Part shown: piece after piece, positions 13,565-24,855 of the stretch | How positions within the stretch are numbered: the stretch's first letter is position 1 | Layout of the letters: every line of letters begins with the position of its first letter | NCBI GenBank assembly: GCA_019044685.2 | Contig: JAGTXX020000006.1 | Span: 1,693,501 to 1,757,500, forward strand | Origin: Nannochloris sp. 'desiccata' | Lineage: Eukaryota > Chlorophyta > Trebouxiophyceae > Chlorellales > Chlorellaceae | DNA length: 64,000 nucleotides | Direction of reading: 5' to 3' | The notes under the pieces: generated by a model | The model's database searches: none | What the model saw: the letters and a program-made list of their open reading frames with translations, nothing else | What the model was told of the DNA's origin: nothing | Translations under genes and position numbers: made by a program

Positions 13565-14800
13565 TTATTCCAGCATGTCATCAGTATCTTCTTCGTCATA
13601 CTCACCACAACTCGCATCCCTCTGGCGGACCGCTTTTGTTGTTTTCCTATATTGCTTTTTCACTTTCGTACCACCGATCGCAACAGCAGCAGAAGCATCT
13701 TCGAGTTCTTGAGCGTCTTCTTGCTCGTACTCGCTAAACGTAGCTTTCACTGTGGGTGGCTGCTGCTGTTGTTGCTGCTTTGAAGTGGCCCAGGCGCTGA
13801 CACTACTGCCCCGTTCGACTCGTCGGCGGAACTCGATACCAGCTCCTACAGCACCCTGCCATCGTTCTTCTTCAGCCACGTCTTGTACTTCTACATGATT
13901 TTCTAAAGAAAGAGAAGAGGGGGGAGCTACTCCTGTTGATGCAGCTCCTTGCTGTTGTAGCTGTTGGTTTTCTGCAGTGGATTTGAGTTGCCCTACACCT
14001 CCGCCAACAAGGACAGGCTCATCAAATTCATATCGAGTATACTTGTGAGGGTTCGCCACATGATCAGGTACGTTATTTCGTAAGGAAATACAACCAGCAG
14101 GAGCTGCAAAGACTTTAGGGGGAGAGGTGGCAGGAGATGGCGGAAGGGTTGTTCCTTGAAAGTTAGAAACAAAATTTCCGCGTTTATGCGGTGGTACCCA
14201 GGGTGCTGGCAGGTCCGGGATACCGGTGAAAGAAACTCGTTTCTTTATGCTTATTTGGCGAGAGCTTTTTGAAGTGCGGAGGTTGGATTTTGAAGGACCT
14301 CTTGAGGAAAGGGCTAGCAGTCGTGGTTTCTGAGGGCTCGGCTGGTGTTGTTGATCGTTGTTACTTCGGTCTTCTTCTTCTTGTTCATTTTCCTCCTCCA
14401 TTAGCGTTCTCCCTTCAAAAGAATACATTCTTTGGTCGTAGGTGTTATGTTCAAGCACTTCGGTGCCTGGAGCTGGTCGATATTCATTTGAAAACAAGGA
14501 GACAGCAGTGGTGTCAACGCCGTCCAGCTCATCTTCTTCATCTAACTGCCTACAAAAGGCTGTTGAAGGCATAAACCCGTCGTCATTTGGGCGATCTTCT
14601 TCTCCAAGATCCATAGCCATGCCTGAAACGACCTCCCGTCGGAGACGCTCGCTATATTCATCTTCTGCATATTCATCCACTCCAGGCCCGCTCCGGAAGA
14701 TATTTTGCTGAGCAGGCCTCCATGGAGGATTGGCATTGCCTGAAGATAAATCTCCAAGGCCACCAAAGGCTGTGTCTAGCCGAGCTTGTAGCCCTGACAT
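13565..14800 (-). CDS. TSSC4-like protein (possible U5 snRNP assembly factor)
   Basis: Single exon of 411 residues. Mostly disordered and acidic, with polyQ/polyE runs. Two conserved-looking patches stand out: PDLPAPWVPPHKRGNFV near residue 200 and VPDHVANPHKYTRYEF near residue 245. The second resembles the C-terminal signature of TSSC4 proteins (VPDYVAHPERWTKY in animals), which act in U5 snRNP and tri-snRNP assembly. The N-terminal MSGLQARLDTAFGGL could be a short helix docking site. The start is the first ATG and is close behind an in-frame stop. The family match is from memory of one motif, so the function is an inference. Confidence 0.6.
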   Translation of the reverse strand: MSGLQARLDTAFGGLGDLSSGNANPPWRPAQQNIFRSGPGVDEYAEDEYSERLRREVVSGMAMDLGEEDRPNDDGFMPSTAFCRQLDEEDELDGVDTTAVSLFSNEYRPAPGTEVLEHNTYDQRMYSFEGRTLMEEENEQEEEDRSNNDQQHQPSPQKPRLLALSSRGPSKSNLRTSKSSRQISIKKRVSFTGIPDLPAPWVPPHKRGNFVSNFQGTTLPPSPATSPPKVFAAPAGCISLRNNVPDHVANPHKYTRYEFDEPVLVGGGVGQLKSTAENQQLQQQGAASTGVAPPSSLSLENHVEVQDVAEEERWQGAVGAGIEFRRRVERGSSVSAWATSKQQQQQQPPTVKATFSEYEQEDAQELEDASAAVAIGGTKVKKQYRKTTKAVRQRDASCGEYDEEDTDDMLE

Positions 14801-15199
14801 GTTCAGCTAGGATTCAAGATCAAATAATAAATCTCTGACGTTTCCCTAAAGCACAGTTGCGCGTTTCTGCGTACTCCACAAATTATCTTATTCACAATAG
14901 ATGAATATATATTTTTATATCGTGGGTTTTAGAGGTGGCAAGCGTTGTCAAGAAGCTGTCCTTGTTGTTGGCTAGAATGTTGGATTTGAATGGATAGAGG
15001 ATGTTGCAGTGCAGCCCAATATTCAAACTCAAACTCTACAAATATAGCAATACAATTCTTACAAAGTTGCCTATGTTTACGTCATCTTGCAATTTTAAAT
15101 CTTGATACCCATGTCCTATAGCACGCTGCACTGACAATTTAATCTAACCGCCCTGTGTACTACTTTTTCCGCCTACGCTGCGTCATCTTATTCCTGTCG
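14801..15199. other. Intergenic between TPR protein 3' end and TSSC4-like gene 5' end
   Basis: 399 bp upstream of the TSSC4-like start and downstream of the TPR gene, both on the minus strand. It should hold the TSSC4-like promoter. No motif recognised. Confidence 0.45.
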
Positions 15200-15747
15200 C
15201 TATGTGGCTTTTGCAGCCCGTTGCCGTATCAACTTTTGTATATTCCTCACTTTCTCTTGCGCTTGTCTACTACTTCCTTTGGCTTTGTCTGCAGCTAGTT
15301 TATACGCCTCGAAAGCCTGCATTTTGCAAAACAATATTCGTTTAGAAAATCGGGACTTTTTTTTATTTGAGCCGCAACATGCACACTAAATTATGTTATC
15401 TATTTGAAGCCCCTGTTATACAATGATTTAAACACACTCACCTCCTCCAATTTCCCCAGAGCTTCAAAAACAGCTCCTTTACGGAAGTATCCCTTATCCC
15501 ATTGAGGCTCCAATCGAATGCATTCTTCTGCATCTGCCAACGCTTTTGGCAATTTACTGAGCTGCATTAAAGCAGCACTGCGGTTGCTGTAGAGAGCAGC
15601 TAATTCTGGTTCTTCTTTGATCGCTTTTGTGTAATTTGCTGCTGCTTTCAGGTAGTTTCCTTTTCTATATTCGTCGTTACCTTGCTCACGGAAGCTGCTA
15701 GTTGGTGCTGAAACTGGGACGGCAGCGATATCAGCTGTCGTGGTCAT
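15200..15747 (-). CDS. Small TPR protein with Hsp70/Hsp90 carboxylate-clamp motifs
   Basis: Two exons (15442-15747 and 15200-15316, phase 0, GT-AG) give 140 residues. After a short Ala/Thr-rich lead, three tetratricopeptide repeats follow: REQGNDEYRKGNYLKAAANY, LAALYSNRSAALMQLSKLPK and WDKGYFRKGAVFEALGKLEE. The Asn of GNDEY, the Asn of YSNRS and the Lys/Arg of DKGYFRKG fall at the positions that form the two-carboxylate clamp in Hop/Sti1 and TTC4-type co-chaperones. This suggests binding to the EEVD tail of Hsp70 or Hsp90. The second exon encodes a basic, Gln-rich helix ending at TAG. No other domain is present, so its precise role is open. Confidence 0.85.
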
Positions 15748-16210
15748 GATTCTACTTTTCTAGTCTGCTGCGATTCAAGGCCAAAGGTCTACCAAGTGCT
15801 GATTTCTATAAAACTAAGGTTGTCTCAAAGGATGGCTAAAAGGTCTAGGAAAGGAGAAGCAACTTGGGTGGCGTTCCAAGGGGGAAATGTGAGAGATCGA
15901 TCGGCAAACACGCGTATTTCAACTTTGCAAAGCAACTTAAGGGCCAAGCGCAGGATGATATTTAAGTTATTGACAGTGTAAGGCTGTATATTAATGTGAA
16001 TAGACTTGGAGGAGTTGCTAGAGAGTTGAAAAGCAGAAAGTCAAAGTTTTGCTGCAGCTTCATTTCAAAAATTCAAAAGCTATAATCGTCTCTAGAAAAA
16101 GCTTTGGTTTATAAAAATAGGTTTCGTTCTTCATATAACCACGTACTATACAATCAACATCAGGGTTGTTGTCCATTTAACTCCTAGCCTATCTTTCAGT
16201 TGTAAACAGC
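15748..16210. promoter_or_regulatory. Divergent intergenic region TPR protein / POLD2
   Basis: 463 bp between outward-facing ATGs. A short open frame at 15796-15981 (+) has no recognisable product and I do not call it a gene. Confidence 0.45.
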
Positions 16211-17771
16211 ATGGTGGAAATTGCAGGCTTTGAAGGCCCAAGCCCACAGTAAGTTGGTCATCTGCCTGTGCTGTAATATATTGGCGCTTCAGGCTCGTAC
16301 TGACGGCTGCTCTTCCGCACTCGCCACCTTTTCAAGAAACTTATTGATCACTTTCTGATCTTTTAAATTTTGCATTTGCAGAACTAAATATGACGAGTTA
16401 TTAGCTGCCCCAGCTGGCAATGACATCGCAGCTGCTGTGCCTATCATCCAACGCAGTGCCGCTGAATACACATCCCTTGATGCACGCTATCACTTAAATC
16501 TAGCAGCCAGGAATTACGACCGACAATACGCTCAGCTCTATTTCTATCGACTAGTGCAAATGCGCCCTGTTTTAGAACAAGCTGCAAAGTCAAAATGGCC
16601 AGGTTTACCTGTAGTCCGTGTCTTAGATATCCCCGAGGAAGGACAGGTCGTTGTTATTGGCACTTTATATAAAGAAATGGCGTTGAAGCCGAGCATCCTT
16701 GATGAGTACACAAAAGAACGCGCACTTGCAGAACAGCTTGGCAGAACTCGTTTTACCCAACCTGAAGATAAGGTTGTTATGGAAGATGAAGGTGCTCGTG
16801 TATCTCTTAGTGGAGAAGGATTACTGCCCGGTAGTTGTGTGGCAGGCGTCTTGGCGGCAGTGAAGGGAAGCGTGCTTGAAAATGGAGAGTTTGATGTCAA
16901 GGAGGTGTGCTTCGCTGGAATGGCACCCCAGGTACCTTTTCCTAAACAAACTGAAGATAAATACGTCGCTCTTGTTTCCGGTCTAGGCATCGGCGGTACT
17001 GGTGGTGATGACAATGCCAGTAGCGGTTCGAGTAATTTGCTGCAGCTTCAATTATTAGTGGATTACTGCAGTGGAGCTCTAGGTGGTAAATCTGAACAAT
17101 CTATTGCATCATGTATTTCTCGTGTAGTCGTCGCTGGAGGGCTTTTACATGGCACTGCAGACTTGTCTCAACCGACAGCGTATGCCAGCCTCCGCCAGCA
17201 AGCTGCAGCACTGGGCCCTGTCCGCGAGGCAGATGTTCGCCTTACAGAGCTGGCGTCTTCTGTTCCAGTGGATGTGATGCCTGGTGCATCAGACCCTGCC
17301 AACTACTCTCTGCCGCAACAGCCGTTACACCGCTGTCTTTTCCCAGGAGCAGCAGGATTCCCTACTTTTATTCGTAGCCCCAACCCCCATATGTTTGACC
17401 TCGAGGGTGTACGTTTTTTGGGCACATCTGGCCAAAATGTCGATGATATTGTACGGTATAGCGATCTGGAAAAACGTACGAGTGTACTGGAGAGTTTACT
17501 GGAGTGGCGTCATTTGATCCCGACAGCGCCAGACACTTTGGCATCGTACCCTTATCACGATACTGATCCATTTATTATTGATGAGACCCCCCATGTTTTG
17601 TTTGCTGGTGGCCAGCCTGAATTTGGAACGAGTAAAGCGGTAGGGCCAGATGGCCAGGTCGTCAGAGTCATAGCGGTTCCTGATTTTTCTACCACTGGAA
17701 CGATGGTGTTGGTGAATTTGAAGAATCTAGAAGTGCACCCTGTGCAATTTGAGTGTGATATGGATATATGA
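16211..17771 (+). CDS. POLD2: DNA polymerase delta small (B) subunit
   Basis: Exons 16211-16248 and 16382-17771 (GT-AG, phase 2) give 475 residues, close to the usual ~470. The subunit scaffolds the replicative polymerase delta and carries an OB fold plus an inactive calcineurin-like phosphoesterase domain. The OB part spans about residues 25-180, with YDRQYAQLYFYRLVQMRPVL at its start. The phosphoesterase-like core follows, with VALVSGLGIGG, LLVDYCSGALGG, MPGASDPANYSLPQQPLHRCLFP and TSGQNVDDIVRYS, the last two being strong family signatures. The C-terminus ends with PHVLFAGGQPEFGT and a VRVIAVPDFSTTGTMVLV strand. The short first exon was placed from phase. Confidence 0.95.
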
Positions 17772-18236
17772 AAAGAAAAAGATTGAGAATTAATGGCGGG
17801 ATCGAGTCAAAATAATGATGTAATGCTGGACAACGGAACTGTCAGTTTTAGAATTAATACTTTCTATTCGCTTGCTATTTATGTGTGGCTCATTAGGGAG
17901 CAGATATTAATGGGTTTGACATCATTTTAAAGCTAATACCCATCACTTTTAACCTAGATATCTGTACAACAAAACAACACAGCATCCAAAGCGCATCAGG
18001 GGGAATGGAAAAATTCAAATTTCAAAGTCTTGTAGCACCACCGATACCCCCGTTTCTACATTCAAACTTGACTTTTTAGTCAAGATTAAAATATTCTTTA
18101 ATTATCGAGCGACGCTTTGCCCAGAGAAGAGCCTGTTGTTTTGTGGGCGATTCCTGCGTTTAGCATTTGGCTAAGAAGCCTGATACTTGCATTTTGCAAA
18201 ATCCAATTTGTAGTAGAAGATTGATAGTACATCAAA
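17772..18236. other. Intergenic POLD2 to RAD21
   Basis: 465 bp between two plus-strand genes. A TGTAA lies about 45 bp past the POLD2 stop and may be its polyadenylation signal. The rest should contain the RAD21 promoter; no clear motif. Confidence 0.45.
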
Positions 18237-20434
18237 ATGTTTTACAGCTCGCAGTTGCTGTCTCGCAAGACAGCACTGGGTATCTGCTGGCTCGCTTCGC
18301 ATTTAGAGAGCAAGCGACTTAAGCGTGCACAGGTACGCATCGCTGTTCACCCCAAATATTCAACAATTATCATATACGTTTTGAAATTCAAACGTAGCGC
18401 GTTGCGTTACGTGTGCGATCTTCCCTCCCTTCTCTGGATGATTAATTATGATCGCACTCTTTTACTCTTTGCTTGCAGGTTTTCGAAGTCAGTATCGCCC
18501 AGTCATGCGATAGCATTATCAACCCTGAAGCACCATTGGCCCTGCGTCTTTCTGGTCAGCTGTTGCTCGGTGTTGTGCGTATTTACCAACGCAAGTTGAC
18601 CTTCCTTGAGACTGACGCCAAGAACGCAATAGATGGCTTACAACGCAAGGAAGGTGGCCAGAACGTTGATCTCCCTGACGGAGGTACAGCCCCAGAGATG
18701 ACTATTACTCTACCTGATGCTGATACCGGTCTTCTTGCTGGCGCAGAGTTGTTCCCTTCTTTTGCCATTGCAGAGACCCCTGGCGGTGCTGGTGCTGGTG
18801 CCTTTGAAGGTGGCCTTGCTGCTCGTCTCGCGCCTGGAACCGAATCTCTCACCTTTGCTGATGATATTTCCGACGTCCTTGGATCTTCCCGCTGGACTGC
18901 AACTGAGGAACGCTTCGATCTCGTCGGTGGTGAGGACATAGACCGCCGTTTCTCTGCAGAATTGGAACGTTTGAGATCTGCTGCCGCAGTTGAAGCACCC
19001 CGTGGCACAAATTCTGATTTATTCTTTGATGGGCCTATGGATGATAGCTATGGTGGTGCTATTGGTGAAATCATGGAGCCTCCTGCAGAGGATCTGTTTG
19101 TTATGCCGCCTTTAGATACAGCAGGTCCTACCCCCGGGTCAATTGGAGATGCTTTACCTGGAGGTAGTGTTCAATTCACTCCCCCTAGTTTGGGTGGATT
19201 TACGGATGGGTTGCCTGATTTTGGAGGTGGCTTAACAGGCCCCTCTACTAAAGCTGATGGTAAATACGGAGAGAGCCCCGAGGAAGGAGTCGGTCGCAAC
19301 AAACAACGAAAGAAGAAGCGTGTACAAGTTGATGTCGGACCTGATGGTTTAGCTGCTACACAAATGCCTCCTGAAGAGATCCGTAAACTGTTGAATGATA
19401 GAACTCCTTTATTAAAACGCCGTGGGCTTCCTGGGGACAATTCTACCGCTGCTGCTGGTACTGGAGCTGAAGCTCCTCGTGTCTTTGATGTTCGTGCGCA
19501 AAGTGAAGCTGCTAAAGATAGTTTTATGTACCGACCCGCATGCACAAATCGTCTAGATCCTGAACTTCTTGCTGTTTTCAACCGAGCGCTGGGCGTCAGT
19601 GATGACGGTAAAGTTCCTGGCGCTGCTGCTGCTCGCCGTGGAAACGCTGCTGTTGCTGGCACTGCTGCTGCTGCTATTGCTGGCGGTGAACAATTTGTTA
19701 TCTCTCCAGAATTGGGTAATCCTGGTGGTCCTGATGCGCCTCAACCATCTTATAGCGGCGGTGCCAGTCCTGCTCCTTCATGGGGTGGGTTTGATGATGG
19801 TGGCCCTGCTATGTCTGATGGATTTGAACCTGATTATATAGAAAACTCTCAAGATGATGGTACGATGCCCATGCCTGCGATTAATGATAGAACTGCTGGC
19901 GGTGCAGCTGCTCCACTGGATTTCATGACAATGACAGGTGGTGGGGAATCAGTTCGAGTTTCTCTAGGCGGCTTTGGGGATGACGAGAATGATGATGGAA
20001 GCACTCCTGGAGGTGGTGCAGCTGGTGGAGAAGGTGGTGCTGGTGGTCTGGCAAGTGATGGGTTCACCGCCCGCACTAAAGTGGTGCTTGAACATTTGGC
20101 CTATCGATTTGTGGGGCCTACTACTGGCACAAAACGTCGCCATCCTGGATCTGCAGCGAAATCCACTCCGTTGGTTGAATCTTTGCCGTTAGATGGATTC
20201 GTGGGAGGTAGAAATCGCTTAGAAGCATGCCGGTGGTTCTTTGAGGCATTGGTATTGCGAAACAAGAGCTACGTTGATTTGAAACAAAATGAACCTTATG
20301 GAGAAATCTCTATCTTGCCTTTAGATAAGTTGATGAAAGGACAGTATTTGAATGCAGAAGAAACTGGTCCTGCTCGTAGTAATGGTGTCACACGACAAAG
20401 GAGAGCGGAAACACCAGTTTCTGAAGCGGCATAA
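18237..20434 (+). CDS. RAD21: Cohesin kleisin subunit RAD21/SCC1
   Basis: Exons 18237-18332 and 18479-20434 (GT-AG, phase 0) give 683 residues. RAD21 closes the SMC1-SMC3 cohesin ring that holds sister chromatids together and is cut by separase at anaphase. The N-terminal MFYSSQLLSRKTALGICWLA and RLSGQLLLGVVRIYQRK are typical of the SMC3-binding domain, and the intron splits it after RLKRAQ. The middle is long and disordered with Gly/Ala/Asp-rich stretches. The C-terminal winged helix that binds the SMC1 head is shown by EACRWFFEALVLRNKSYVDLKQ. A mitotic RAD21 is favoured over meiotic REC8 from the N-terminal sequence, but this is not certain. Separase sites are not obvious. Confidence 0.93.
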
Positions 20435-20742
20435 TTTTCTGAATAGCATATGTTGTTGCCAATTTTTTTTATGTATTGAACCCACCACGCTGTGGGAGTT
20501 GCTATTTGACCGTTTGAGATGCTCTGTTGTACAGCATGTTGCAATGACTTTTGACTAAAAAATTAAACTGTAAAAAAACTAGTTGAAACATTGGGGCCCT
20601 GCTTGATTTCTCACGGGGTCAAAAATTGGCCTGATGGCTGATAGCAAATCATTCAAGCTAACCTTTTCAGTTGATATTTTCACCGGCGAGCAAGGCTGCT
20701 ATCATCCAATTTTATTTTTATCTTCTCAAATAGTATCCAAAG
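20435..20742. other. Intergenic RAD21 to LHCB5
   Basis: 308 bp between two plus-strand genes, with a TGTAA about 130 bp past the RAD21 stop. No other element recognised. Confidence 0.45.
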
Positions 20743-22015
20743 ATGAAGGTTCAGGCGCTTTTCAAGAAGGCAGCTGCCCCTGCTAAAACTGCCCCTGCTA
20801 AGAAGGGAGCTAAATCTGTGCCCGCCAAGAAGGCCTCTGGTAGCTCCAAGACCGGTGGATGGCTCGGATCTGGCAGCCAGAGCGTCGCCCTCGACAAATG
20901 GTAAGGACTTATGCCTGACAACTGTTGAACGTTTGAGTGACATCATTTTCTTATCTCTTTCTCATTCGCTTTTAATTGTTATCTGTAGGTATGGCCCTGA
21001 TAGGGCCCTCTTCTTGCCCGGTGGACTCCTCGATCGTAATGAAGTCCCCGACTACTTGAATGGAACCTTGCCTGGGGAGTAAGTAAATTTTTATTTTTTA
21101 TTTCAGACATGATGCAATATCTATCTATCTAGACATGATGTTGTGGCAGCTGCCCCACTTTCCATGCATTGTCCTGATCTGGATATTGTATGCATAGATG
21201 GATATAGATTGCGTGCATTTTGCTCTAATTAATGCCATATTGGATACGATCTTTATCAACAAGATCAACCAATTTTTGGCCGAGCTTGCACCAACTGTAG
21301 GCAATTAACATTTTGCTGTGGTGTGTCTTACTATATCCTGCTAACTAGCTATATATTCTTTTACGAATTCTAATCGTGGTCTCCTCTGTGCAGTTACGGT
21401 TACGATCCTCTTGGCCTTGGCAAGGACGGTGGTGTCGACAAGTACCGCAAGGCTGAGTTGATCCACGCTCGCTGGGCTATGCTTGCCACCGCTGGTGCCA
21501 TCATCCCTGAAGGTCTCTATGCCAACGGTGCTGACGTCAAGGGTGCCACTTGGTACGAGACTATCGGTACCATGGCTGGAGGAGAGACCCTCAACTACTT
21601 TGCAGTTCCCTGGGTTAACGTTGCCAACCCTCTCCCCCTCGCTGGTGTCGCTGTTATCAACCTTGCATTGATGGCTGCTGTTGAGCGTTTCCGCGCTTCT
21701 GGTTCCGGCCCTGCTGGTTTCTCTCCCGGTATTGGTAAATTCGATTCCTCTGTCTTTGATGGCGTTGATGAGCTCTACCCCGGTGGTCCCTTTGACCCCT
21801 TGGGCCTTGCCGATGATCCCGAAGTCTTTGCTGAGCTCAAGGTCAAGGAGATTAAGAACGGACGCCTTGCTATGGTCAGTGCTCTTGCCTTTGCCATCCA
21901 GGCTGCTGTAACCAAGGAAGGTCCTTATGCCAACTTGACCCACCATCTTTCTTCTCCATTCAGCAACAACTTGCTCACCGTGTTGGGATCTGAAGACCGT
22001 GTCCCTACTCTCTAA
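20743..22015 (+). CDS. LHCB5: Photosystem II minor antenna CP26
   Basis: Three exons (20743-20900, 20989-21078, 21394-22015; GT-AG) give 289 residues. CP26 is a monomeric chlorophyll a/b antenna that links LHCII trimers to the PSII core in the thylakoid. The N-terminus is Lys/Ala/Pro-rich, followed by [18 protein letters not shown] and [14 protein letters not shown]. The first chlorophyll-binding helix has [20 protein letters not shown] and the third [20 protein letters not shown]. The end [15 protein letters not shown] and EDRVPTL closely matches Chlamydomonas CP26. The 315 bp second intron contains short ATCT repeats near 21118-21132. A TGTAA overlaps the region just after the stop. Codons are strongly biased, fitting high expression. 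Confidence 0.96.
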
Positions 22016-22417
22016 GTGTAATCTGCATGTCAGCAAACATTTAAATAGAAATTTTATATTAGCTGGATAGTGGAGGTTTTAGATTGTTAGCTTTTTGCCC
22101 TTGTGTAAGATAATGAGAAGATAAAGCAGAAATGATAGTAAGCAAGTAGAAGATAGGTTAATAGAAGCGGAAGCAGAGAGTTGGCTAGTAGATTCCAAAA
22201 TGAAAAAAAATGCTTTACAAAAAGTACAAAGATTTCCATGATAATATTAAGCTATTAATATTGCTTGGAAGGGAAACCCCCGCTGAGAAAAAAATAATGC
22301 AAGGGCAAAAGGCAACATATATATTACTTCGCATCGATTAATTAATTCTAATGGTTGAGATTTGCAAAAGACAGATCACATAAATATTCCTTTCATCTAA
22401 TTACTAATCAACCTTAT
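22016..22417. other. Intergenic, tail-to-tail (LHCB5 / hydrogenase)
   Basis: 402 bp of AT-rich sequence between convergent 3' ends. TGTAA occurs at 22017-22021. No gene or repeat seen. Confidence 0.5.
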
Positions 22418-24514
22418 TTATTTCTGTGTCTGTTTGGCCACACCACCAACGCCGACCTCATGCTGTGCCTGATCAGCTCTCCTCTCTCCCACACTATACG
22501 CAGGCAGTGTCTGATGACTCCTATCCGTATATCTGGTATGCAATAACTCGTGTGACAGCTCACCCCCAGGACTTTTCAGAAACTCTTCATATAATTTCTG
22601 AATTTCGGGATTGTCATGAGATTTTCGAAGCGCTGATCGTTGATCTAATGAATAAATAGCACCCATCCGTTTCAACACAGCTGCAGGATCTTGTGTTTTA
22701 GGCTGTCCGCCGCCACCGATACACCCACCGGGGCATGCCATCACCTCGATAAAATCATATGTAGGTGCGGAGCCTTCCTCCATTGCTTGAAGTAAATGCC
22801 GAGCATTTCCAATACCGGAAGCGACAGCAACGCGGATTTCTTTCCCTGCTACCCCCTCAGGAGCATTTCCAGGTAATTTAACAACAGCTTCTTTCACCCC
22901 ACGTAAGCCACGGATTTCATCAACTTCTAATTTAGGCAGTGGCTGCCCCGAGACGACCTCGTACGCGGTTCTTAGTGCAGCTTCCATGACACCACCCGTC
23001 GCTCCAAAAATAACTGCTGCACCAGTAGATGCACCTAATGGAGAATCAAAATTTGACTCAGGCAATGACGCTAGTGGAATATTCTTCGTCCTAAGTAAGT
23101 GCCCGAATTCTCTTGTCGTCAGTACATAATCTACGTCATGCAACTCTCCTTTTCGAAGCTGTTCTTCCCTTTCAGCTTCGTGTTTCTTCGCAGTGCACGG
23201 CATGAAAGATACCAAACACATATCTTCAGGCTTAATGCCTAACTTGAATGCGAAATGACGTTTCACTACTGCACCCATCATTTGCTGCGGGGACTTGCAG
23301 GTAGATAAATTAGGGATCAATTCAGGGTAGCTCTTTTCAACAAGCGTGACCCATCCTGGACAACAACTCGTAAACATAGGTAAAGGGCCTGCTTGTTCTT
23401 GAGATGCAAGACCCCACGCAGACTGGAGGCGTTGCAGCAATTCTGTCCCTTCCTCCATGATGGTCAAATCCGCAGCAAAATCAACGTCTAGCACATAATC
23501 AAAGCCTAGTTCTCGCTGTGCAGAGACCATTTGACCTACATTCACAGCTCCAGGGCCTTGGCCAACCTCTTCCCCTATAGCAACCCTCACCGCTGGAGCC
23601 GTCATCGCCACCATCACCTTTCTTTTGCTTTCCAGCTCATCTAAAACAGCTCTCCATTCAGACCGTTCTTTGATAGCTCCTACAGGACATACACTAGAAC
23701 ATTGTCCACATTCAATGCATTTACTCAGATCTAATGCTTCAGAAAGGACAGCAGGGTGGCGATCTTGGCCACGGCCCTGCCACCCGAGGACGTTCATTTC
23801 TTGGACTAGTCCACAAGCAGTGACACAGCGCCCACATTTAAGGCATTTCTCTAAATCGATATCAATTGCTGCAGTGGTAGGGCCATCGTGGCCAGTTGTG
23901 GTGAGATGTAGTGCCTCAAAATCACTCTGTACTTCATCATCCCATTCATGGTGAAGACTCCGTAGACTTGGGATCTCATCACCCACGTTGTATCTTTTAA
24001 TCAGAGTTTGAAATTCACAACGGCCGTCAGCATCGCAATTCATGCAATCTAAAGGGTGGTTGGCTTTTAATAGAGCCAAGGTGCCGCGGATAGAGTCCTT
24101 TACTGCTGGCGTGTCGGTCTCGACCTCCATGCCATCGGTGACGGGGGTAGCACAGGCAGGGACAAGACGACCTCCTTGTTCGACGAGGCAAATGCGACAT
24201 GTACCTGGGGTGGTAGGCAATCGAGGGTGTGTGCAGAGAGTTGGGATGTAGAGCCCGAGCTGGGTGGCGGCATGCAGGATTGACGTGCCTTCTGGAACTT
24301 GGATTGGTTTCGAATTGATAGTCACCTTGGCTTTTTTAGCATCCTGCGCAAATTTCTCTGCATCTTGTGCGGTTGTGAGGATAGGGCTCTGGTCTGCTGT
24401 AGTGGTGTGCAGGTTGCACCAGTCTAAGAAAGTGATCGGAGATGAGTTTGCAGATGGCATTACTGAACTACCTAGGGCAGTCAAAGCCCTGGCATGCCCA
24501 AGTCGTGACAGCAT
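22418..24514 (-). CDS. [FeFe]-hydrogenase with NuoG-like accessory FeS domain
   Basis: Single exon of 698 residues from the first ATG (24514). It catalyses reversible proton reduction to H2. Order: organelle-type presequence (~1-60, MLSRLGHARALTALGSS); a [2Fe-2S] fold with C-x11-C-x2-C-x13-C (LCTHPR ... GTCRICL ... PACATP); an H-x3-C-x2-C-x5-C site (HPLDCMNCDADGRC); a 2[4Fe-4S] ferredoxin-like module (CLKCGRCVTAC and CIECGQCSSVCPVGA). The H-cluster domain has all three signatures: TSCCPGW, MPCTAKKHE and MACPGGCIGGGGQP, plus the bridging STCKSPQQMMG. A small-subunit-like tail (LYEEFLKSPGGELSHELLH) follows. This matches the layout of clostridial CpI rather than the short algal HydA. Plastid or mitochondrial location cannot be decided by eye. 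Confidence 0.95.
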   Translation of the reverse strand: MLSRLGHARALTALGSSVMPSANSSPITFLDWCNLHTTTADQSPILTTAQDAEKFAQDAKKAKVTINSKPIQVPEGTSILHAATQLGLYIPTLCTHPRLPTTPGTCRICLVEQGGRLVPACATPVTDGMEVETDTPAVKDSIRGTLALLKANHPLDCMNCDADGRCEFQTLIKRYNVGDEIPSLRSLHHEWDDEVQSDFEALHLTTTGHDGPTTAAIDIDLEKCLKCGRCVTACGLVQEMNVLGWQGRGQDRHPAVLSEALDLSKCIECGQCSSVCPVGAIKERSEWRAVLDELESKRKVMVAMTAPAVRVAIGEEVGQGPGAVNVGQMVSAQRELGFDYVLDVDFAADLTIMEEGTELLQRLQSAWGLASQEQAGPLPMFTSCCPGWVTLVEKSYPELIPNLSTCKSPQQMMGAVVKRHFAFKLGIKPEDMCLVSFMPCTAKKHEAEREEQLRKGELHDVDYVLTTREFGHLLRTKNIPLASLPESNFDSPLGASTGAAVIFGATGGVMEAALRTAYEVVSGQPLPKLEVDEIRGLRGVKEAVVKLPGNAPEGVAGKEIRVAVASGIGNARHLLQAMEEGSAPTYDFIEVMACPGGCIGGGGQPKTQDPAAVLKRMGAIYSLDQRSALRKSHDNPEIQKLYEEFLKSPGGELSHELLHTRYTDRSHQTLPAYSVGERRADQAQHEVGVGGVAKQTQK

Positions 24515-24855
24515 ATTTAGGTCGCCACCCCAACCAATATTAACCAACGGTAAGAATGTTAAATTAAATTTTAAATTAGTGGGTTCTGCTGCTAACCGTT
24601 GTTGAACAGCAAGGTGTCAGGCAAGAAGTGAGAAGTTTTGAAATAAATCATAAATTCGCTGCGAACAGGGGCGAGGCCCGCTTTGTAAACTAAAATACTA
24701 AAAACGCAACTCGAACCCAAAAAACAGATCTGTTTCTCTTGAGATTCCTTGATTCTCATGCTTCCGCGGTTTAATGAATTCATGTGTTTGGACAAGTGAT
24801 CACTTTTTCAATAAATTTACCAAATTTGGGGGCAACAAAGAAGTGCAACATCAAA
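24515..24855. promoter_or_regulatory. Divergent intergenic region hydrogenase / AEC transporter
   Basis: 341 bp between outward-facing start codons. Likely promoters for both by position. No specific element recognised. Confidence 0.45.
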
